A stretch of DNA of 18,991 nt from assembly GCA_002393575.1 (NCBI GenBank), contig DGSN01000001.1, forward strand, positions 4,545-23,535, given 5' to 3'. This stretch comes from Prevotellaceae bacterium UBA4361 (GTDB lineage Bacteria > Bacteroidota > Bacteroidia > Bacteroidales > Bacteroidaceae). The notes below the pieces were generated by a model, which saw only the letters and a program-made list of their open reading frames with translations, was not told the DNA's origin and ran no database searches. Every line of letters begins with the position of its first letter. Position 1 is the first letter of the stretch. Shown in pieces: positions 1 to 5,095 of the stretch. The translations under genes and the position numbers were made by a program.

Positions 1-1
1 T

Positions 2-100
2 GCCGACTTCGGATTCTGGGACCAGCAGAAGCACGACTACAAGGACAAGCCGCTTGTCGATTTGCTCATGTCTTCGAAGGGATTGGAAACTAACAACTGA
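2..100 (+). CDS. C-terminal tail of an unidentified protein, cut by the window edge
   Basis: An open frame enters from the left edge and ends at a TGA at 98-100, giving 32 residues that begin ADFGFWDQQK and end GLETNN. The frame has no stop before that TGA and the composition is ordinary for a folded, soluble C-terminus. It is on the same strand as the esterase that follows, 170 bases downstream. I do not recognise the family from so short a piece. In this setting a carbohydrate-active enzyme would be unsurprising, but nothing in these residues proves it. Confidence 0.55.
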   Translation, partial: ADFGFWDQQKHDYKDKPLVDLLMSSKGLETNN

Positions 101-103
101 AAA

Positions 104-227
104 AAACGGAAAAGAACGGAAAAGCGGAAAAGATAGTAATTTTTGTTTCATCCGATGATTCTAAAAAATATTTGGCTACGCCGAGCTAAAGTTTCCGATA
201 TTCCGAAAAGTTTCCGATATTTCCGTT
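104..227. repeat. Intergenic word-repeat element, CGGAAAA/TTTTCCG type, with conserved head
   Basis: Three CGGAAAA words start at 107, 117 and 125. Their complements (TTTCCG or TTCCG) recur at 192, 201, 211 and 220, so the two ends can pair imperfectly. The right end is a direct repeat, 190-208 and 209-227. Between the arms, 172-191 carries the head TTGGCTACGCCGAGCTAAAG, which recurs near 2976-3000 and, on the other strand, at 5045-5065. No open frame of note lies here. I see no exact Bacteroidetes promoter consensus (TAnnTTTG). Confidence 0.6.
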
Positions 228-243
228 GTTAAAAGTGAAAATC

Positions 244-266
244 AATACTTAAAAACTCAAAGTATT
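244..266 (+). other. Small hairpin immediately before the esterase start codon
   Basis: AATACTT at 244-250 is the exact reverse complement of AAGTATT at 260-266, with a 9-base A-rich loop. The hairpin ends four bases before the ATG at 271, where it could affect translation. It is A/T-rich with only 7 pairs, so it is weak and may be chance. Confidence 0.25.
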
Positions 267-270
267 CATT

Positions 271-1722
271 ATGTCAAGAAAATTCATTCTTTCGTTTTTT
301 ACCTTCTTGCTTCTGAGTGCAACGCTTTTGCAGGCACAGACAGCAAGGAAATTCACCATTCCTCTCACCGAGGACGGAGCGGCGAACATGGTTGTGTTCC
401 TTCCTCAGAAACCAACGGGCAAGGCAATCGTCGGCATCCCAGGGGGAGGCTACTCCGTTCTCTCTAACGGACAGGAGGGTTACGAGTGGTCGGGATGGCT
501 CAATGAGCGAGGCATCGCATACTGCGTGGTCAACTACCGCCTGCCCAACGGCGACCGTACGCTTCCCATCTCCGATGTGGAAAAGAGCATCAGCATTGTT
601 CGCGACTCAGCCTCTGTGTGGAGCATTCATCCACGCGACGTGGGCATCATGGGATTCTCCGCCGGAGGACACTTGGCATCCGTCATTTCCACTCTCTCCC
701 CTTATGAACTGCGCCCCGACTTCTCCATCCTCTTCTATCCCGTCATTTCCATGAACGAGCGCGAGTCCCATGTCTATTCCTGCCGCAATTTCTTAGGTGA
801 GGAAGGGCAGAAGGACCCCGAGTTGGTGCGTAAATATTCAACAAATAACTCTGTGCAGCGCCATCTTACACCGCCTGCCATTGTCCTCCTTTCGAGTGAC
901 GACCGCCTTGTGCCGCCTCTCACCAACGGTTTGGCATACTACACCGCTATGCTCCGTGCAGGCAACGACTGCGCTCTCTACGTCTATCCTTCAGGTGGAC
1001 ACGGCTATGGTATTGGCAAGTGGTTCCAATTCCACGACCAGATGCTTCAGGAATTGGGCAACTGGCTCGATGCCCATCCAGCCCCTCCTGTCGATGCGGT
1101 ACGCGTGGCATGCATCGGCAATAGCATCACCGACGGACATGGTATCGACCTTGCCACACTCAACAGTTACCCTGCCCAGCTGCAACGACTTCTTGGTTCG
1201 GGCTATTGGGTGAAGAACTTTGGCGTTAGTGCTCGCACCCTGCTCAACGAAGGTGATTATCCTTACATGAAAGAGACGGCATGGCGCGATGCTTTGGCGT
1301 TCCATCCCGATGTGGTTGTCATCAAGTTAGGTACCAACGACTCCAAGCCACAGAACTGGAAGCACCACGAAGCATTCGAAGCAGACCTTCGCCAGATGCT
1401 CACTCAGCTCAATCCTTCATTGGCTAAGAAAGCATCCAAACGCAGCAAGAAGAGCAGTGCAACATTAACTCCACAGCCGCACATCTATCTTTGCACTCCG
1501 ATTCCTGCTATTAAATCTACATGGGAGATTAGTGATTCTGTCATCGTAAACGGCATTATCCCTATCATCCAAAAAGTGGCAAAGGAGTATGGGCTTCCAG
1601 TCATCGATCTTCACACCCTCTATGCTAACGACAGCGACAAGATGCTACCCGATGGCATCCATCCTGACGAACGAGGCGCAAGACGCATTGCTCAAATCGT
1701 AGCTGATGCTCTGAAACAATAA
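271..1722 (+). CDS. Secreted two-domain esterase: alpha/beta hydrolase fused to SGNH hydrolase
   Basis: 483 residues. Residues 1-23 are a signal peptide ending LLQAQ, so the product is probably periplasmic or surface. Domain 1 (about 28-270) is an acetyl-esterase/BD-FAE-like alpha/beta hydrolase: the oxyanion loop is PGGGY (57-61), the nucleophile elbow GFSAG carries Ser130, and the likely acid and base are Asp211 (DDRLVPP) and His244 (GGHGYG). Domain 2 (about 277-483) is an SGNH/GDSL esterase: GNSIT with Ser285, Gly318, GTND (354-357), and DGIH with Asp461 and His464. Both catalytic sets look intact. Between the GTND block and the last block sits a Lys/Ser-rich insert (about 386-397). Proteins of this type remove acetyl or similar esters from plant cell-wall glycans; the exact CE family and substrate are not decidable here. 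Translation from the ATG gives a clean signal peptide. The serine hydrolase follows after 73 bases. Confidence 0.88.
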   Translation: MSRKFILSFFTFLLLSATLLQAQTARKFTIPLTEDGAANMVVFLPQKPTGKAIVGIPGGGYSVLSNGQEGYEWSGWLNERGIAYCVVNYRLPNGDRTLPISDVEKSISIVRDSASVWSIHPRDVGIMGFSAGGHLASVISTLSPYELRPDFSILFYPVISMNERESHVYSCRNFLGEEGQKDPELVRKYSTNNSVQRHLTPPAIVLLSSDDRLVPPLTNGLAYYTAMLRAGNDCALYVYPSGGHGYGIGKWFQFHDQMLQELGNWLDAHPAPPVDAVRVACIGNSITDGHGIDLATLNSYPAQLQRLLGSGYWVKNFGVSARTLLNEGDYPYMKETAWRDALAFHPDVVVIKLGTNDSKPQNWKHHEAFEADLRQMLTQLNPSLAKKASKRSKKSSATLTPQPHIYLCTPIPAIKSTWEISDSVIVNGIIPIIQKVAKEYGLPVIDLHTLYANDSDKMLPDGIHPDERGARRIAQIVADALKQ

Positions 1723-1730
1723 TAGTTATG

Positions 1731-1780
1731 CCCCCCTCATCTCTCCCCCTCACAGGGGAGCTGGAGGGGGCTTTAATTTT
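1731..1780 (+). terminator. G/C-rich hairpin with T-rich tail between esterase and serine hydrolase
   Basis: The C-rich arm 1732-1748 pairs with the G-rich arm 1755-1770: CTCCCC with GGGGAG around a 6-base loop, then an internal loop, then CCCCCTC with the outer GGAGGGGG arm. It is followed by CTTTAATTTT. This could terminate the esterase transcript on the + strand or attenuate read-through into the next gene. C/G-run hairpins of this form are also a common dispersed intergenic repeat in Bacteroidetes genomes, so termination is not its only possible explanation. Confidence 0.55.
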
Positions 1781-1795
1781 AAAATTATAAATAGT

Positions 1796-2863
1796 ATGAA
1801 AAAGACAAGGTTACAACTTTTGGTATTTGTATTAGTGCTTTGTGGTTGCACGAAGAAAACAAGTGAAATCATTGATTTGCCTCGAGGCAATGCATCTTCA
1901 GAATTGATTCAAGCGGTGGATTCGTTTGTGGCTGCCACGCAGACGCGCCCTGCTGCTCCCGACTCGATTGTGCTGCATAGCGTGATGGTGCTGAAGCATG
2001 GAGAGGTGCTGCTGGAGCGATGGATGAATGGCTATACACCTGAGATGCCTCACGAGATGCATTCCGTGAGCAAGACTTTCACAGCCACAGCCGTGGGACT
2101 TGCCATCAATGAAGGTAAATTGAAACTGACAGACAAGGTAGTGGATTTCTTCCCCGACAAATTGCCTGCTAAACGTAGTGAGTATCTGAATGCCATGACG
2201 GTACGCGACTTGTTGACCATGACTTGTGGACACGATGAGGAACCTAACACACGTAGAGGTGACTCTGTCGATTGGGTGGAGGGATTCTTGGCTTGGCCTG
2301 TGGTTCATGAACCAGGCACTTACTATCTGTATAATTCGGTGGGCACTTATATGTTGTCGGCTATCGTGCAGAAGGTGACAGGTGAGAAGGTGCTTGATTA
2401 TCTTGACACCCGTCTTTTCCAACCGCTCCACATTGAGCGTCCAGAATGGGCGGAGAGTCCTCAAGGTATCAACTGCGGAGGATGGGGCTTACGCCTAAAG
2501 ACCGAAGACATGGCGAAGATGGGGCAACTCTTCTTGCAGAAAGGAGAATGGAACGGCAAGCAAATCGTGCCAGCAGAATGGTTGAAAGAAATGTCAAGCT
2601 ATCAGGTGCCATCCGCTCCTTCAGGCACACGCTTCGAGGACTTGGAGGCAGCGGGATTGAACAAGGATAATAACGAGTGGGTGCAAGGCTATGGATACCA
2701 AATGTGGATATGTCGCCACAATTCGTTCCGTGCCGATGGCTATGCGGGACAATATATTTTCGTGTTCCCCGACAAGGATGCCGTGCTGGTTCTTACCACT
2801 TCGTCCTCGCTCTATCAGCCTTATATCGACTTGATATGGGAGTATTTACTGAATGTACTATAA
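1796..2863 (+). CDS. Serine hydrolase lipoprotein, beta-lactamase/penicillin-binding (class C) fold
   Basis: 355 residues. A short lipoprotein signal ends LCGC, with Cys18 as the acylated residue. The class C serine-hydrolase motifs are present in order: SVSK (Ser90 nucleophile and Lys93), a Tyr-Asn-Ser at 179-181 in the place of the family Tyr-x-Asn motif, and a third motif in the form DGYAGQ (314-319) near the C-terminus instead of a textbook Lys-Thr-Gly. The stretch 100-210 (AINEGKLKL, TVRDLLTMTCG, then YLYNSVGTYMLSAI) is typical of beta-lactamase-related esterases and peptidases. Members of this family in PULs are usually annotated as serine hydrolases and act as esterases, amidases or transpeptidases. 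The lipobox places it at a membrane. It follows the esterase on the same strand and may be co-transcribed if the hairpin between them leaks. The exact substrate is unknown. Confidence 0.85.
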   Translation: MKKTRLQLLVFVLVLCGCTKKTSEIIDLPRGNASSELIQAVDSFVAATQTRPAAPDSIVLHSVMVLKHGEVLLERWMNGYTPEMPHEMHSVSKTFTATAVGLAINEGKLKLTDKVVDFFPDKLPAKRSEYLNAMTVRDLLTMTCGHDEEPNTRRGDSVDWVEGFLAWPVVHEPGTYYLYNSVGTYMLSAIVQKVTGEKVLDYLDTRLFQPLHIERPEWAESPQGINCGGWGLRLKTEDMAKMGQLFLQKGEWNGKQIVPAEWLKEMSSYQVPSAPSGTRFEDLEAAGLNKDNNEWVQGYGYQMWICRHNSFRADGYAGQYIFVFPDKDAVLVLTTSSSLYQPYIDLIWEYLLNVL

Positions 2864-2866
2864 AGG

Positions 2867-3045
2867 AAAATGAGGAATGAAGAAGAGAAATGAGGAATGA
2901 AGAATGGCTTCGGCAAAACCGAAGCTTACTGAGAAAGGGAAAAGGCATTCTACATTGGCTTCGCCAAAGGCTCTTCATTGGCTTCGCCGAGCTAAAGGCT
3001 CCTCATTCTTCATTCCTCATTCTTCATTCCTCATTCTTCATTTTC
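2867..3045. repeat. Inverted word-repeat element filling the convergent gene gap
   Basis: The left arm 2867-2907 repeats GGAATGAAGAA-type words. The right arm 3002-3043 is three 14-base copies of CTCATTCTTCATTC, the last slightly changed. The word AATGAGGAATGAAGAATG occurs in the left arm and its exact complement in the right arm, so the ends can form a long stem. Between them are a perfect 7-bp hairpin (GCTTCGG 2907-2913, CCGAAGC 2919-2925) and two tandem heads, 2953-2972 and 2976-3000. The first head lacks GAGCT relative to the second. It lies between the stop codons of two convergent genes and could act as a two-way transcription end, although no clear U-tract follows the inner hairpin. 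Confidence 0.75.
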
Positions 3046-4785
3046 TTATTCTTTCATTTGGCTGAGTATATTGCCAAAGAGGAGGTAGGAGGCGTTTTGT
3101 GCGATGGTGCATTCGTTCTGTCCCCAGAAGAATGGCCAGTCGTCCTTGTTTTCGATGTAGTAGGGCTGGAGAAGAAGCAGACCGGGAACTACACCACCAG
3201 GAATGAAGGAGAAGTCGGCACGATTGTTCCCGTATGCCACATTCTTAGGTTTTACTCCCACGCCCATTACGAATGAGAGGTTGCTGAACAGATGGCAACC
3301 AAAAATGAAATTGGCAGAACGAAGAATGTCGTCGCGTGTTACAATGTCTGGAAAATACTTGTTTGCCCAATAGCAATTGATTCCTTGCGAAATGATGGAA
3401 CCATTGCTTCCCCAACCTGTGCCATAGACATTCACGCCGTAAGGATTGGCTTCGAGCATCTGGTTCAATTGTTTCTTGTATTCCTCCACATAAGGACGCA
3501 GGTTCTTAAGAAATTTCTTGCTCATTTTAGGAGACACTTGCAGTGCCAATGTCAAGTTGCTGAGTGCTCGGCGAGGGTTATTTCCTTGGAACGATTGCAT
3601 GAGGGCAGACTCCATATCTTTGATGTATGAGTTTTTGCCTGTGGTGAGATAGAGTTGCCATGCAGCTTGTAGGCAACGGTTATAGGCTTGTCCTTCTTTC
3701 TCGAAATCGCTCCAAATCTTTTCAGCAGCTTTCAAGCAACGTGCCGAGAGTGCGGGATTGAAATCGCGAAGCACGCGAGCCGTAGCACTAAGTGCCGATG
3801 CAGCTTGCACGTCGAGCCCGTGGTCGTGGTAGGTGAAAAGCCAACGCTCATCGCCTGTGAGGTGGCGGTTGTCGGTGATGGTGGATGGTTCATCGAGTCG
3901 ATTGTACTGATAGAGGGTAGCGTGGTTCACACCTCGGCAAGCATGTCCAATTTGCTCAATCTGTGCCACGATAGGGAGCACACCATGTTCTATTTGTTGG
4001 AGAAGATCGGGCTTTCCATCCGGAAAATGAATGTTGACAAAGCGGTTCTGCTGGTCAACCATCGTTTCTTCGCGCTCAGGACGGAAAGTCTCCCACGTGG
4101 TACACATGGAGAGAATTGTGCTGCAGTGTGAACCCGTTTCGATGTCGAAGTCGCCTGCATCGAACCAACCTCCTGCTTCGAATCCAGGAATGAAGTCGAA
4201 AGGTTTGAATGGAGACCAGAGGGAATCGCCTTGCTCAAAATTATCGAAATGGGGCGTTTTGTTAGGTGCCTGAACTACATCGACGAGATGTGGTGCTGCA
4301 TGCCAAACGCGGTAGCCCTCCTTCACTGCCATGTGGTCCATTTGTACTGGGAACCATACGTCGAGGGATGGATGCCATACTTTCTCATAAACATTTGGTG
4401 CAATAGGGAAAGAATTTGTTTTTTGAGATCCATACTGCAAGTAGTAGATGCCCGTTTGGGTGATGGAGGAAAAATCCGCCTTAGCATAGTGGTAGCGTGT
4501 GTAGTCGCCCCATTCCTTGAGTGGTGCGGAAAGGATGCGCTGGGTGGTGCCATCGGCTTGGACTTGATACACATCGAGGGAGGATGGATGGTGCGTGTCG
4601 TTTGGGTCGAGTTCAATGATTGCTTCCTTGTGCTGGGAAGGCAAATAGCCCACTTGTGAGAAACCGACTACGGGTTCGCGCACCCAATCCTTCACGGCAT
4701 GAGGTTCGACGTACCACTCGAGCACTTTTCCTGTTTTTCCTTCGGGCAGAAGGGCACGTGCTACGAACCATCCGTTTTGTGCCAA
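3046..4785 (-). CDS. Glycoside hydrolase family 9 enzyme, catalytic part (5' end broken by frameshift)
   Basis: The frame encodes 579 residues from a TTG at 4785. It is open up to 4881, so this start is only formal. Residues 1-30 belong to the upstream linker domain. About 36-128 is the Ig-like GH9 N-terminal domain (starting WVREP, then SQVGYLP), and about 135-575 is the GH9 (alpha/alpha)6 barrel. The catalytic DAGD is at 209-212 (GGWFDAGDFD), with Asp212 the expected base, and the catalytic acid is Glu558 (WGQNE). The region that is usually HHR in GH9 cellulases reads YGNNR (518-522), followed by FIPGGVVPG, as in a Bacteroidetes GH9 branch I recall. GH9 enzymes are inverting, mostly endo-beta-1,4-glucanases. 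The missing 5' part lies in another frame (4761-5084), so as assembled the protein would lack a signal peptide and would probably be non-functional or mislocalised. It follows GH3 directly. Confidence 0.82.
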   Translation of the reverse strand: MAQNGWFVARALLPEGKTGKVLEWYVEPHAVKDWVREPVVGFSQVGYLPSQHKEAIIELDPNDTHHPSSLDVYQVQADGTTQRILSAPLKEWGDYTRYHYAKADFSSITQTGIYYLQYGSQKTNSFPIAPNVYEKVWHPSLDVWFPVQMDHMAVKEGYRVWHAAPHLVDVVQAPNKTPHFDNFEQGDSLWSPFKPFDFIPGFEAGGWFDAGDFDIETGSHCSTILSMCTTWETFRPEREETMVDQQNRFVNIHFPDGKPDLLQQIEHGVLPIVAQIEQIGHACRGVNHATLYQYNRLDEPSTITDNRHLTGDERWLFTYHDHGLDVQAASALSATARVLRDFNPALSARCLKAAEKIWSDFEKEGQAYNRCLQAAWQLYLTTGKNSYIKDMESALMQSFQGNNPRRALSNLTLALQVSPKMSKKFLKNLRPYVEEYKKQLNQMLEANPYGVNVYGTGWGSNGSIISQGINCYWANKYFPDIVTRDDILRSANFIFGCHLFSNLSFVMGVGVKPKNVAYGNNRADFSFIPGGVVPGLLLLQPYYIENKDDWPFFWGQNECTIAQNASYLLFGNILSQMKE

Positions 4786-5084
4786 GAGGCGTCCATCGTA
4801 GAGGGAGATGGGTGAGTCGCTACGGATTGTGACGTGATAGTCATTACTCCATGATGGATGACATCGATGCCAGAGCGTTTCTCATCGAGGAAAACGGCAT
4901 GGAAGGGGTTGCTATAGACCATAACGTTGACTCCTCGCTTCTCCAGATAGCCCTTCTGATTGAGAGTGAGGGACTGAGCAGTTGAAAGTGAAAAATGAAA
5001 AGAGAAAAGTGAAAAGAGTAAAATGAAAAGTGAAAAGTGAAGAACCTTTAGTCCGGCGTAGCCAATGTATTTTAGTTTGCTCAT
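4761..5084 (-). pseudogene. 5' fragment of the GH9 gene: signal peptide plus start of N-terminal domain, then out of frame
   Basis: The ATG at 5084 lies 11 bases after the GH3 stop. It starts a 107-residue frame with a long signal peptide (about 1-37, ending STAQ), followed by NQKGYLEKRGVNVMVYSN and a segment ending GIDVIHHG. That resembles the N-terminus of long Bacteroidetes GH9 proteins. After about residue 80 the sequence loses likeness and ends at TAG (4763-4761). The frame continuing into the GH9 body is another one, in which NDYHVTIRSDSP then YDGR follow at once; a -1 shift (net loss of 3k+1 bases) is needed. The two frames are both open between 4881 and 4764, and the junction is probably near 4846-4851. 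From memory, related proteins carry roughly 200 more residues between the IHHG segment and the YDGR segment, so an internal deletion is likely; an assembly error is the alternative. Confidence 0.65.
4984..5065 (-). repeat. Dispersed word-repeat element inside the GH9 signal-peptide coding region
   Basis: Read on the - strand, 5065-5045 is a head of the type TTGGCTACGCCGGACTAAAG, which matches the intergenic heads at 172-191 and 2976-3000. It is followed from 5043 to 4984 by repeated TTCACTTTTCA/CTCTTTTCA words. The head is translated in frame as IGYAGLK and the words as HFSLF/FSLF units that make up the hydrophobic core of the signal peptide. Confidence 0.7.
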
Positions 5085-5095
5085 GGGGCTGATTT

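Noticed and set aside
2871..3043. CRISPR array, suggested by regular short repeats
   Set aside because: The units are 14 bases, adjoining and without spacers, and no cas gene is near. It is a word repeat.
4764..4884. Programmed -1 ribosomal frameshift in GH9
   Set aside because: No slippery heptamer of the X XXY YYZ form is visible in the overlap. Deletion, point indel or assembly error is simpler.
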